Notes: generated from the sequence alone by a model not told the origin. Counted from the first letter of the stretch, positions 6,603 to 13,837 are shown. The stretch: 64,000 nucleotides of DNA from Caulobacter vibrioides (GCF_002858865.1 NZ_PJRR01000009.1:1-64000), one strand, 5' to 3'. A program made the numbers and translations.

Positions 6603-9168
6603 GGTCTTCCCCCTTCGTGGTGTGGGTGTTGGCCCGCGCGAACGCGGCGATCTCGGTCAGGGCCAGGGCGGCCGGTTTGCCGTAGTCCTTGCCGTGACGG
6701 ATGGGTTGAGCCCGGAAGACGATGCGGGGCCCGTCGCTCTCGGCGCGTTCGAGCAGCCGGTGCGCGGTCGCCCCGCCGGGGTATTTCTCGACGACGTCGC
6801 CCCGGTTCAGCACCAGCAACGGCCCGTTCTTCTTGGCGTAGCTGAGGTCGGTCAGCGCGCCGGCCAGATCGCGATAAAGGTGCTCGGCGTCCGGAAGCGC
6901 GTGGAGTTCATCATAGTTCTTGACCATGAAGTCCTGGACGGCTCGGCCGGCGCGATAGAGCTTGGAGGCAGGATCCTGGCCCTCGGGACGGTTCGGTCCC
7001 TCGACGGCGGCGTGCAGGATCTTGGTGGCCTCGAACCCGTCGCCGGCGCGCTGAAGCAGCCCCATAAGCGAGACCATGGCGTCGACGACATCCAGGCGAA
7101 GAACCTGGTTGATCGCGAGCGAAGCCAGCTCCGAAAGCGACAGATCAGGATCATTCCAGCGAGCCGCTGTGCCGAGGCTCTGCGAAAGGTTCTCGCGCAA
7201 GAGGTCGATGAGCGTCGTAAGCGCTTCATCGTCATCTTCCTCGTCGCGATCCTCCCGCGAGGAGGCGGCGGTGTGTGCGGCGGCTAGCTCCGAGCGAACC
7301 TCCGCCATGCGCGGCGTGACTGCCCGTTGCGCATCGGCGTCGGCGCGGGCGATAGCTTCCTGAGCACGCTCGCGCGCGGTTTCGACTATGGCCGTCCTCT
7401 CTGGGCTGTCCGCATCGGGAAGCCGGTCGGCCGGAGGCCAGCGAAGGAAGGCATTGTGATAGAGCGAGGGCGAGAGCGCGCCGTCGAACATCAGAGGAGG
7501 TAGTCCCGCTAACTCCCTCGCATGGACAATGCTTCTGGCGTTCCTCTGAACCAAGGCCTGCAGCGCGCGGTCGGTGAAGGTCAGATAGGTGTTGACCAAG
7601 TGCGAGCCGTCGCTCCTCGGCTCCGTCACGATGGCGCCCACGCCAAAGCGGCGCAGCTGACGGTCGAGATCGTTTGGATAGTGAGCGGTCAAAATCACCG
7701 CCCGGGACATGTCAGGGTGCGTGCCCTCATCGCTCTGGAAGCGCGTGACGGCCTCTGCAAGCACCAGGAGCAGATCGGGGCTCATGAGGTCGAACGACGT
7801 CTGCCCGAGGCGGGAGGGCTTTTCCGGCGTGTCTTCGGTCGCGTCGGGCGGGTTCAGCCATTCGCTGTGGTAGAGGCCGGTTCGCTTGCAGCGATCGGCG
7901 GCAGCCTGAGATACGGCTTGGCGAACCTGATAGAGGATGTCCGCACGGTTTGCCCCGGAGGTGAGCAGGCCGCGATCCTCCAGCCACTTCATCGTCACAG
8001 GGTGAACGTGAGCGGTGTGCGGCTTGCCGCCACCGGAGGCGCTTCCGCAGCCATATTCGCTAACCAGATCCTGGGGCATCGATGCGCCCAGGTGGTTCTT
8101 CCAGACTAGCGTAGCGGCTTCGTGCAAGCCGTCGGGGGCTGGCCTCCAATGGCAGGCGTCGGCGAGTTCGACGAGCGCCAAGAGGTTGCGGGGGCTGATC
8201 TTGCAAAGGGCGTGCAGAAGCTTCCGTCGAACCCATTCCTCATGGTCGACGTCGCGGCTCCAAGGACCCGGGTCCTCGATGTCGGTTTGCGTCGGTTCGG
8301 CCGGCTCGGGATCCGCCGCCGGCGGTGCCGAGACGCTGACGCTGTCGCGGAGCTGTTCCCAGGTCCACAGACCGCTTTCGTGCAGAGCGATGTTGGCCTG
8401 GGTCGCCTCCGTGGCGACCTTGATCTTGACCTGGACGTCGCGAACGCCCTTCTCCTTGCCCTCCTTGGCTCGGCCGGTGGCGAACGCGATCGCGCGCGCC
8501 GAGAGCTGCGTCTCGGTCTGATAGGCCTTAAGCGCCTGGGCTTCCTCCCATGGCGTCAGGTCCTCGCGCTGGCCGTTCTCGATCAAGCCGACCAGCAGCG
8601 CTTCCGCGAGCGTACCTTCGCGCTCAATGTACGGCAGGCCGTGCGCCAGGGCCTCTGGTAGGCGATCTTCGCCCGCGAGCAACCTGCAGGCCAGGGTTCG
8701 GCGGGTCCCGGCATGCAGCATGCGAACGCCGTTCGCATCGGCCGGATAGAGGACGATCGGCTGCAGCAAACCCTTGGCCGTGACGATCGTCTCGGCGAAC
8801 AGCTCCAGCGGCTCGGCGGCGACCGTCTTGCGCGGGTTCGCCGGGTTCTCGACTATCTTGTCCAGCGGCCAGGTCGGCAGGCCGGCGACCTCCACGCCAA
8901 CGCCATTGGCGCGGTCCAGGGCCTCCAGGCCTGCAATGCCTTCAGCCGAACAGCGGTAGACAGTTACTCCGCCGTCGAGCTCGGTGTTCAGCAGTTCGGC
9001 CTTGACCCAGCTGTTCAGGCCTCGACGGGTGTTCGATGGGTCCTTGCCAAGTGCTTTGGCGACCTGGTCCGCAGTCATTGCCCGCTGGTAGGGGATCTCC
9101 CCCTCGCCACGCAGGAGGCGCAGGACATCCTCAGCCTCAAGAAGGGCCTTGGTAATCAGCGACGTCAT
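6589..9168 (-). CDS. Large ParB N-terminal-domain protein with winged-helix start
   Basis: 859 residues. About residues 5-75 form a winged helix (MTADQVAKALGKDPSNTRRG then LNSWVKAELL). About 98-215 form a ParB/sulfiredoxin-fold domain: PLDKIVENPANPRKT, GLLQPIVLYP, HAGTRRTLACRLL and the ENGQREDLTPWEEA box. The remaining 640 residues are mostly helical and unrecognised, with an acidic stretch (REDRDEEDDDE). Phage ParB-like proteins may bind DNA, act as nucleases or regulate transcription. No ParA-type ATPase is seen in the prophage. One of the dispersed palindromes lies inside the ParB domain (residues 143-150). It could recognise those sites, but that is inference. Confidence 0.75.
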   Translation of the reverse strand: MTSLITKALLEAEDVLRLLRGEGEIPYQRAMTADQVAKALGKDPSNTRRGLNSWVKAELLNTELDGGVTVYRCSAEGIAGLEALDRANGVGVEVAGLPTWPLDKIVENPANPRKTVAAEPLELFAETIVTAKGLLQPIVLYPADANGVRMLHAGTRRTLACRLLAGEDRLPEALAHGLPYIEREGTLAEALLVGLIENGQREDLTPWEEAQALKAYQTETQLSARAIAFATGRAKEGKEKGVRDVQVKIKVATEATQANIALHESGLWTWEQLRDSVSVSAPPAADPEPAEPTQTDIEDPGPWSRDVDHEEWVRRKLLHALCKISPRNLLALVELADACHWRPAPDGLHEAATLVWKNHLGASMPQDLVSEYGCGSASGGGKPHTAHVHPVTMKWLEDRGLLTSGANRADILYQVRQAVSQAAADRCKRTGLYHSEWLNPPDATEDTPEKPSRLGQTSFDLMSPDLLLVLAEAVTRFQSDEGTHPDMSRAVILTAHYPNDLDRQLRRFGVGAIVTEPRSDGSHLVNTYLTFTDRALQALVQRNARSIVHARELAGLPPLMFDGALSPSLYHNAFLRWPPADRLPDADSPERTAIVETARERAQEAIARADADAQRAVTPRMAEVRSELAAAHTAASSREDRDEEDDDEALTTLIDLLRENLSQSLGTAARWNDPDLSLSELASLAINQVLRLDVVDAMVSLMGLLQRAGDGFEATKILHAAVEGPNRPEGQDPASKLYRAGRAVQDFMVKNYDELHALPDAEHLYRDLAGALTDLSYAKKNGPLLVLNRGDVVEKYPGGATAHRLLERAESDGPRIVFRAQPIRHGKDYGKPAALALTEIAAFARANTHTTKGEDHAAA
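8721..8737. repeat. Dispersed palindrome, copy 1 (TGCGAACGCCGTTCGCA)
   Basis: A perfect 17-bp palindrome, extended to 19 bp (8720-8738), within the ParB-domain gene. It encodes ANGVRM on the minus strand. Confidence 0.9.
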
Positions 9169-9686
9169 TCGTCGTCTCCGGTTAGGATCTCGGGGGTTTC
9201 GGTCGGCTCGCCGTCGCGGGGAGCGCGGATCGCCGGCGGTAGGCGAACCGGCTTCTTCAGGACCACGTTGAATGTCACCCAGCTGACGCCCTTCACGAAC
9301 GCCAGGCGTTCACCGGGAAGCTCGCCGCGTTCGCCGGCGGCCTCGTGGATGTAGGCTAGGCCGAAGGGGTCGGGCTCGCCGCCGAAGGGGTCCTTGATGT
9401 GGCGGGCGTCGCTGGCGATCAGCTGGTCGGCGGCTCGGCCGAGGCGGCGCTCGAGCTCCTGGATGACCTTGCATGTGGTCGCGCCGTAAAGGACCGAGAC
9501 CGCTGCGTCGCGGCCCTCGAAGGCGCGATAGAAGATCGAGACCTCGTCGCCCTCTTCGCCAGCGAACCGGATCGACGGCGGCATGGGTTCGGCCGCCGAT
9601 CCGCTGGGGATCAACGTGGCCACGACCTGCCCGCCGAGAGCCTCGAGGCGGTTGGCGGCGTCCGCCAGCGACAGGACCTCGCCCAT
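9165..9686 (-). CDS. Hypothetical early phage protein
   Basis: 173 residues, overlapping the ParB-domain gene start by 4 bases (ATGA), so the two are probably co-translated. The fold looks mixed alpha/beta. A negatively charged C-terminus is preceded by a segment rich in Pro and Arg. No catalytic motif, signal peptide or membrane helix is seen. Position suggests an accessory role to the ParB-domain protein; no family is recognised. Confidence 0.55.
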   Translation of the reverse strand: MGEVLSLADAANRLEALGGQVVATLIPSGSAAEPMPPSIRFAGEEGDEVSIFYRAFEGRDAAVSVLYGATTCKVIQELERRLGRAADQLIASDARHIKDPFGGEPDPFGLAYIHEAAGERGELPGERLAFVKGVSWVTFNVVLKKPVRLPPAIRAPRDGEPTETPEILTGDDE

Positions 9687-9688
9687 GA

Positions 9689-10021
9689 TCAGCCGCGCCC
9701 CATCGGGGTGAGCATGCGAACGGCGTTCGCACGGAAGCGCAGGAGCTCGGCCATGCCCAGGCGCGCGCGCAGGCTGTTGGCGATGGCGCTCGATCCCGCG
9801 AACGGCCGATCCTCGGTCAGGACCCGGGCGGTCAACTCGACCTCGCCGGCGTCGAGCGCGAACCGGCGGCCGCCGGCGAACACGCCGATGACGACGCGGG
9901 GCTCGGCGACGCGGTCGATGACGCAGAGCGCGGCCGAGCGCATGGCCGTTGGCGTGGCCTCGAGCGCGGCCAGGACGTTGGCGACGCGCTCGACCTCGCG
10001 GTCATAAGCGGGGGCGACCAT
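9689..10021 (-). CDS. Hypothetical early phage protein carrying a dispersed palindrome
   Basis: 110 residues from ATG 10021, whose first base overlaps the stop of the XRE gene. It contains a strand-rich segment (PRVVIGVFAGGRRFALDAGE). The C-terminal RANAVRML is encoded by the palindrome at 9715-9731. No recognised domain. It lies between the XRE regulator and the ParB-domain gene in one leftward operon. Confidence 0.5.
   Translation of the reverse strand: MVAPAYDREVERVANVLAALEATPTAMRSAALCVIDRVAEPRVVIGVFAGGRRFALDAGEVELTARVLTEDRPFAGSSAIANSLRARLGMAELLRFRANAVRMLTPMGRG
9715..9731. repeat. Dispersed palindrome, copy 2 (centre G)
   Basis: TGCGAACGGCGTTCGCA within the minus-strand gene at 9689-10021, encoding ANAVRM. 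Confidence 0.9.
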
Positions 10022-10443
10022 CACGCTGCCGCCGCTTCGGAAGCGGTCACCATCACGTCAGCGATGTTGGCCAGTTGCGCCAGAAGATCCGGCCGGAGGC
10101 GCTGGGCGGCGATCGCCAGGCGGACGCCGGCGGTCGAGTCCGTGAGAGCGGCGCCGGCGGCGGGGACGTTGATCACCGCGTCCGGATCCGTGACAGGGTC
10201 GGGCACATCACTGAAGAAGTCGGCGATCGGCGTGTTCAGGAACCTAGCGGCCGCGTAAAGCTTGGAGGCGCTGATGCGGTTCGCGCCGCTCTCGTATTTC
10301 TGGATCTGCTGAAAGGTGAGGCCCAGCGCGTCTGCGAGCGCACCCTGGCTGATGCGCAGGAACCGGCGGCGCGCTCTCAGGCGTCGACCAACGGCGCGAT
10401 CGACGGGATCGGGGGTGTGTTCGGCGGGTGCGTCAAAGGCCAT
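10021..10443 (-). CDS. XRE-family transcriptional regulator (alphaproteobacterial type)
   Basis: 140 residues from ATG 10443, with GGGAGA about 7 bases upstream. The helix-turn-helix region VGRRLRARRRFLRISQGALA then DALGLTFQQIQKYESGANRI (about residues 18-62) is the classic XRE fold common in Caulobacter and rhizobia. The C-terminal half is probably for dimerisation. It is the first gene of the leftward early operon, so it is the product made first from the PL-like promoter and may control early transcription (a role like lambda cII/cIII or Cro). Its own binding site is not identified. Confidence 0.85.
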   Translation of the reverse strand: MAFDAPAEHTPDPVDRAVGRRLRARRRFLRISQGALADALGLTFQQIQKYESGANRISASKLYAAARFLNTPIADFFSDVPDPVTDPDAVINVPAAGAALTDSTAGVRLAIAAQRLRPDLLAQLANIADVMVTASEAAAA

Positions 10444-10557
10444 GGTTCGTCTCCCTCGGGCCTCACGCCGTCCCCCAGACATTCCCTGCGACTAGGAACC
10501 TGGTCGGACCGTCCGAACGACGAGTGGGGCGTCGCGAGTACGGCGTGAGGTTGAGAG

Positions 10558-10587
10558 AAAACGAAACCGTTTCGTTGCCATTGTCAA
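10558..10587 (-). promoter_or_regulatory. Leftward early promoter (PL-like)
   Basis: TTGACA (10587-10582) is followed by ATGGC and then the operator. The -10 region is not canonical (TCGTTT at about 17-base spacing). The assignment rests on its match to the rightward promoter and on its place upstream of the early operon. The leader to the first gene is about 115 bases. Confidence 0.5.
10560..10576 (-). promoter_or_regulatory. Operator OL within the leftward early promoter
   Basis: A 17-bp perfect palindrome, AACGAAAC-C-GTTTCGTT. It starts 5 bases after the TTGACA -35-like hexamer (10587-10582, minus strand). The same 5-base offset and a 14/17 matching operator occur at the rightward promoter. 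It is likely the binding site of the prophage repressor. Confidence 0.7.
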
Positions 10588-10690
10588 CGAGCAAACAAAA
10601 CAAAATCGTTGGAGGAAACGAAACGGCCGCTGTTCAGCCGCGCGCGCGGCTGGTCGGATGGGACGTCGGGAGAGACAAAAGGGGTGCGTT

Positions 10691-10996
10691 ATGAAAGTCG
10701 AGAAGGCGCGGATCGGCAGCGGCCAGGGCTACATCTGGACGGGCGCCGCGGTGTTCGCGCTGGCCGGCTTTCTGGCCATGGCCGCCTCTGGCGGCGCAGC
10801 CGAAGCCCTTCCCCTGGCGATCGCACTGGCGACCCTGGGCGCTGGCCTGGTGGCGCTGGGCTTCTGGAAGGGACTGTTCAACAAGATCGAGTTGCGCCTG
10901 ATCGACATTCAGGTCGCATTGACCTCGCCGGGCTCCGCTGAAGCGCCGGCGACGAAGCCTGCAGGAGGCGAGCCGTCCTCGGATTATCTGGGCTAG
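10691..10996 (+). CDS. Small two-helix membrane protein in the immunity region
   Basis: 101 residues from ATG 10691. Two transmembrane segments (about residues 14-33 and 37-60) are joined by a short turn, with a cytosolic C-terminal tail (KGLFNKIELRLIDIQ onward). It is a lone plus-strand gene between the leftward early operon and the repressor gene, and its end overlaps that of the repressor gene tail to tail by 4 bases. This location, separate from lytic operons, is typical of lysogenically expressed genes such as superinfection-exclusion factors. That role is inference; no family is recognised. Confidence 0.6.
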   Translation: MKVEKARIGSGQGYIWTGAAVFALAGFLAMAASGGAAEALPLAIALATLGAGLVALGFWKGLFNKIELRLIDIQVALTSPGSAEAPATKPAGGEPSSDYLG

Positions 10997-11757
10997 TAGC
11001 GGCGCAGCGAGCCGACGACTAGGCCACGGATCCGGACCTCAGCGTCCTCGCCCTCCTCGAGACCTTCGGTCAGGGAAATCGGCGTGCGATAGAGCTCATT
11101 GGTCGAGCGCGGCCACAAGATCACGCCATCGGCGGTCACCTCGACTTGCTTGACCGTGAGCTCTCGCATCCGGCCGGCAAAGCGCAGGCGCTCGACCTCG
11201 ACGATGTCGCCAGTGCGGGGCGTATAGCCGATGTCGATCGCCGAGACGCAATGGACCAGGTCCCCGTCAACGATGCCCAGCAGGTTCACCGAGTCGCCGA
11301 CCACTTGTGAAAGCCATTGTTCGGCGGCGGGGTAACGGGCGTCGCGCACGGCCGGATAGGGCCGAGGCTCAACTTGGGACAGATCGTCGGCGACGAGGAA
11401 CGCGCCCGCCTGCACGCGATCGCGGATGACGAGCTCGCCGACCTGATGGCGGGGGCGAAACTCCCGGATCTCGGCGGTGTGGCGCGGACGCTCCGACTGC
11501 CCCTCTAGCGCGCGGCGGGCCTCGACGAGGTCGTCGAGCGTCAAGCCCAGGGCGGCCGTCAGCTTGCGCTGTGTCTCAGGCCGGAAGATCCCGCGCCGCT
11601 TGCCGCCCTCATAGAGGCCCCAGCCCTGCGCGCTGATACCGGCTTCGCCGAAGGCGTCGGCCGCTTGAGCTTGGCTCCAACCCTTGGAATGACGCAGCAC
11701 GCTAAGCGCCCTGCCCCACAGGACGGCTTCATCATCATCGCTGCGTTCGTTTGCCAT
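10993..11757 (-). CDS. Prophage repressor, S24/LexA-like, self-cleaving type
   Basis: 254 residues from ATG 11757; longer in-frame starts would place the operators inside the coding region. An N-terminal helix-turn-helix (about 14-75, with SKGWSQAQAADAFGEAGISA) is followed by a C-terminal S24 domain (about 110-254). Cleavage-site Ala117-Gly118 (VQAGAFLVADD), nucleophile Ser156 (VVGDSVNLLGIVDGDLV) and catalytic Lys203 (ELTVKQVEV) are all present, as in CI/LexA. RecA-stimulated autocleavage and SOS induction are therefore expected. It should bind the 17-bp operators at 10560, 11813 and 11839, silencing both early operons and regulating itself. Confidence 0.9.
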   Translation of the reverse strand: MANERSDDDEAVLWGRALSVLRHSKGWSQAQAADAFGEAGISAQGWGLYEGGKRRGIFRPETQRKLTAALGLTLDDLVEARRALEGQSERPRHTAEIREFRPRHQVGELVIRDRVQAGAFLVADDLSQVEPRPYPAVRDARYPAAEQWLSQVVGDSVNLLGIVDGDLVHCVSAIDIGYTPRTGDIVEVERLRFAGRMRELTVKQVEVTADGVILWPRSTNELYRTPISLTEGLEEGEDAEVRIRGLVVGSLRRY

Positions 11758-11812
11758 AAGGCGAAACTGAGCAGGTGATGCCCTGACAGCGAGCGACAGC
11801 ATCGTTTGTTTA

Positions 11813-11829
11813 TATGAAACGCTTTCGTT
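11813..11829 (-). promoter_or_regulatory. Operator OR2-like, between repressor and cro-like genes
   Basis: Read on the minus strand this matches the perfect operator at 14 of 17 positions (AACGAAAGCGTTTCATA). It overlaps the -35 of the rightward promoter and lies where the repressor promoter should be, so it could mediate repressor autoregulation. Confidence 0.6.
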
Positions 11830-11856
11830 GACAAATGCAACGAAGCAGTTTCGCTT
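11828..11856 (+). promoter_or_regulatory. Rightward early promoter (PR-like)
   Basis: TTGACA at 11828-11833 is followed by AATGC and then an operator, the same layout as the leftward promoter. The -10 region (about TCGCTT) is not canonical. The predicted start of transcription would be within a few bases of the cro-like ATG (11866), so the mRNA may be nearly leaderless. Confidence 0.55.
11839..11855 (+). promoter_or_regulatory. Operator OR1-like in the rightward promoter
   Basis: AACGAAGCAGTTTCGCT matches the perfect OL palindrome at 14 of 17 positions. Its centre is 26 bp from that of the neighbouring operator at 11813-11829. It occupies the -35/-10 spacer of the rightward promoter. Confidence 0.65.
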
Positions 11857-11865
11857 GCACGGTCG

Positions 11866-12147
11866 ATGCAACCTGGGACATCGACCGTGTCAGCCCCCTC
11901 CAAGCCGCGCGCCAAGACGCCGTTTCGGCGCTGGATGTTCGAAAACGACGTCACCCTGCGCCAGGCGGGCGATGCGTTGGGCTGCTCTCACGAGCACGTT
12001 CGGCGGATCTGCCTGCACCCGGACGACGCCGGCCGGAGCTACCCAGACGATGACCTGATCGCGCGGATCGAGGCTTTTACCCAGGGCGCCGTCACGCGGA
12101 AGGACTTTCCCCTTCCCGAGGCCCTGCAGGCGGGCGCGGTTCAATGA
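11866..12147 (+). CDS. Cro-like/YdaS-type helix-turn-helix protein
   Basis: 93 residues from ATG 11866; GTG 11887 is an alternative, and neither has a clear ribosome-binding site. FRRWMFENDVTLRQAGDALG then CSHEHVRRICLHPDDAG (about residues 20-58) reads as a small HTH domain with recognition helix SHEHVRRICL. It diverges from the repressor gene and shares its operators, the classic position of Cro: it would turn off repressor synthesis in lytic growth. Function is inferred from fold and context. Confidence 0.7.
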   Translation: MQPGTSTVSAPSKPRAKTPFRRWMFENDVTLRQAGDALGCSHEHVRRICLHPDDAGRSYPDDDLIARIEAFTQGAVTRKDFPLPEALQAGAVQ

Positions 12148-12385
12148 ACGCGATCGCGCTCTCAACCTCCGACAGCGCCCGGTCGATCGTGTCGACGGCC
12201 GTCTCGGCGAAGGTCCTGGCCCGTTCAAGCCGCCCGCGCAACTCACTCCGCTGGCTCGGCGGCAAGGCGTATCGCTGCGCGGCGCAAGTCGCGCACTGGT
12301 CCAGGCGCTTTTCGCCTTCATGCATGAGCATTGTCTCGAGCGCGGTCAGCACGCGGCGGATCGCAAGCTTCTCGGAACTCAACAT
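12092..12385 (-). CDS. Hypothetical helical protein, antisense to the cro-like gene end
   Basis: 97 residues from ATG 12385. The sequence reads as a real helical protein (RLDQCATCAAQRYALPPSQR then an amphipathic ERARTFAETAVDTIDRALSE), with a CATC cysteine pair that could bind a metal. The opposite strand gives a Ser-rich low-quality translation. Its 3' end overlaps the 3' end of the cro-like gene by 56 bases on the opposite strand. A leftward gene at this place would run against rightward early transcription. Moderate confidence only. Confidence 0.45.
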   Translation of the reverse strand: MLSSEKLAIRRVLTALETMLMHEGEKRLDQCATCAAQRYALPPSQRSELRGRLERARTFAETAVDTIDRALSEVESAIAFIEPRPPAGPREGESPSA

Positions 12386-12484
12386 CAAATTAACGCCCCA
12401 CTTGTTTACTCGTGTGGCGAGTATTCAAGCCGCGCCAAAATGTCGCACGCAACCAGAAATCATCCTTCCAAGTTGCGACAATGC

Positions 12485-12521
12485 GACTCAGTTGACCCTA
12501 GGTTGCGCTTCGAGTCATAAA
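12485..12521 (+). promoter_or_regulatory. Candidate promoter of the rightward operon with two GANTC sites
   Basis: TTGACC (12492-12497), an 18-base spacer, then CATAAA (12516-12521), in a locally AT-rich gap about 50 bases before the first gene. GACTC (12485-12489) abuts the -35 and GAGTC (12512-12516) touches the -10. GANTC is the CcrM methylation site, and GcrA activates promoters carrying methylated GANTC near the -10. Confidence 0.45.
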
Positions 12522-12568
12522 CCGGAATTCGCTTTATTGGCGAATTCTTCGCCCGAAGGGCGCGTGCG

Positions 12569-12904
12569 ATGAGCCGTCGCCGCCCGCCCGAGCCGTCTTC
12601 AGAAGACATCCGCAAGTGGAAAACCCTAATCGGGGTCGCGCAGAGGCAAGCCCTCGCGCCGCTATCCTACGCGGGCGATCTGGGCAAGCGCGCCAAGTCG
12701 GCGGCTAAGGCCGTGATGCCGCCCGCCCACCAGGTGCGCGGGAGCGTCTTCGCGCGCCTGGTCGAGCTTGGGAAGGTCTGGGCAGGCCTCGATCGCGACC
12801 AGCGCGTCCGACGGGCCGATGAACTGGCCGGACTGGCTGATGCCGTCGAGCAGGCCCTGAGCGAAGGCCACGGCGGTCGCTCTCGAGCGGACCTGGATGG
12901 CTGA
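12569..12904 (+). CDS. Hypothetical early/middle phage protein
   Basis: 111 residues, basic and helical, starting MSRRRPPEPSSEDIRKWKTL. It is the first gene of the rightward operon. No domain is recognised and there is no signal peptide or membrane helix. It overlaps the next gene by 8 bases, so the two are coupled. The basic character suggests nucleic-acid binding, but this is a guess. Confidence 0.5.
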   Translation: MSRRRPPEPSSEDIRKWKTLIGVAQRQALAPLSYAGDLGKRAKSAAKAVMPPAHQVRGSVFARLVELGKVWAGLDRDQRVRRADELAGLADAVEQALSEGHGGRSRADLDG

Positions 12905-13277
12905 GATGCGCAAGCGCCCCTTCGCCGTCGAGCAGGCTCGCCGCCAGGCCCAGATGACCCCGCATGTGCGTTGGCGTCGCTTGGCCCTGCAGGCGCTGCA
13001 GCTGGGCGGCTGCGCCCTGGGCGAGATCCACGGCCCTCGGCCCGACGCCACGGGCGCCGCCCGCTGGAGCGCGATCGCTTTCGCCGCCGAGCTCGCCCAG
13101 GCGGGCGCACCGCCGCCGTTGCTGAACCATGAGGACGGGCGCCGGGCCTTGGCTTTGCTGGTGGTGGCCGGGAAGGCCTTCGCCGAAGCCGGCCCGCGCC
13201 GCCGGCGGATCTTCGCCCCCGCGCTGATCGCGGCGGGCCAGCTGGTCGAGGACCTGTTCACGGAGGCAATGGCATGA
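12897..13277 (+). CDS. Hypothetical phage protein
   Basis: 126 residues, helical and rich in Ala and Arg (RKRPFAVEQARRQAQMTPHV near the start). It overlaps both neighbours by a few bases, which indicates operon membership. The family is not recognised and no functional residues are identified. Confidence 0.5.
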   Translation: MAEMRKRPFAVEQARRQAQMTPHVRWRRLALQALQLGGCALGEIHGPRPDATGAARWSAIAFAAELAQAGAPPPLLNHEDGRRALALLVVAGKAFAEAGPRRRRIFAPALIAAGQLVEDLFTEAMA

Positions 13278-13837
13278 AGGGACTGACCGCGAAGGACCGC
13301 GAGGTCTTGGGCCTTTACGCCGCGCGCATGTCGACGGCGTCGATCGCGGCCATGTGCGGCGGCACCGAGGCCGCGATTTACAACCGTTTGACCCGCCTGC
13401 AGGTCACTAGCGTCAGCCAGGCGCTGGAGCAGCTGCGCGTCGACGACGAGGCCAGGAAGGCCCCGCGCGCGCCGGCCGACCCGAAGCCGCGACCGCCATG
13501 TCGGCTCGATGGTCTTGCCGAAATTGGCTCGCCCGCATTCGGCAAGTTGCTAGCTGACCTCACCCGTGGCGCTGAACTAGCGGCCGCATGGTCGGCGATC
13601 GATCCTGCTTTCCCATCCGCCGCCACCGCGCCGCCCTCTCCGGCGCCGGCGGCGTCGCCCACCGCCGCCAGACCGCCCGCGTACAGTAGGGGCGGTCTGC
13701 GCTTGAACCCGGTCTCCGACCGGGTCGCGCGGTGGGCGGGCCACTTCCTGCGCGCCCGCTGGCCGCTGCATGAAGTGGCCGACCTTTTCGATGTCGCCGA
13801 GGACGACCTGGCCCAGGCCCGCGTGGGGCTAGCATGA
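13274..13837 (+). CDS. HTH-domain phage protein
   Basis: 187 residues. The N-terminus KGLTAKDREVLGLYAARMST then ASIAAMCGGTEAAIYNRL (residues 2-39) resembles a LuxR/sigma-region-4 helix-turn-helix. The middle is a low-complexity linker rich in Pro and Ala (about 110-140). The C-terminal part (RVARWAGHFLRARWPLHEVA) again looks like a small helical DNA-binding module. It probably acts as a regulator within the rightward operon; target unknown. Confidence 0.55.
   Translation: MKGLTAKDREVLGLYAARMSTASIAAMCGGTEAAIYNRLTRLQVTSVSQALEQLRVDDEARKAPRAPADPKPRPPCRLDGLAEIGSPAFGKLLADLTRGAELAAAWSAIDPAFPSAATAPPSPAPAASPTAARPPAYSRGGLRLNPVSDRVARWAGHFLRARWPLHEVADLFDVAEDDLAQARVGLA

Noticed and set aside
10993-11871. 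A longer start for the repressor at 11871
   Set aside because: It would place both operators and the PR promoter inside the coding region; ATG 11757 starts directly before the HTH domain.
12144-12572. A 142-codon plus-strand frame after the cro-like gene
   Set aside because: Its translation is rich in Ser with no domain-like pattern, it runs through the AT-rich promoter region, and the opposite strand reads as a better protein.
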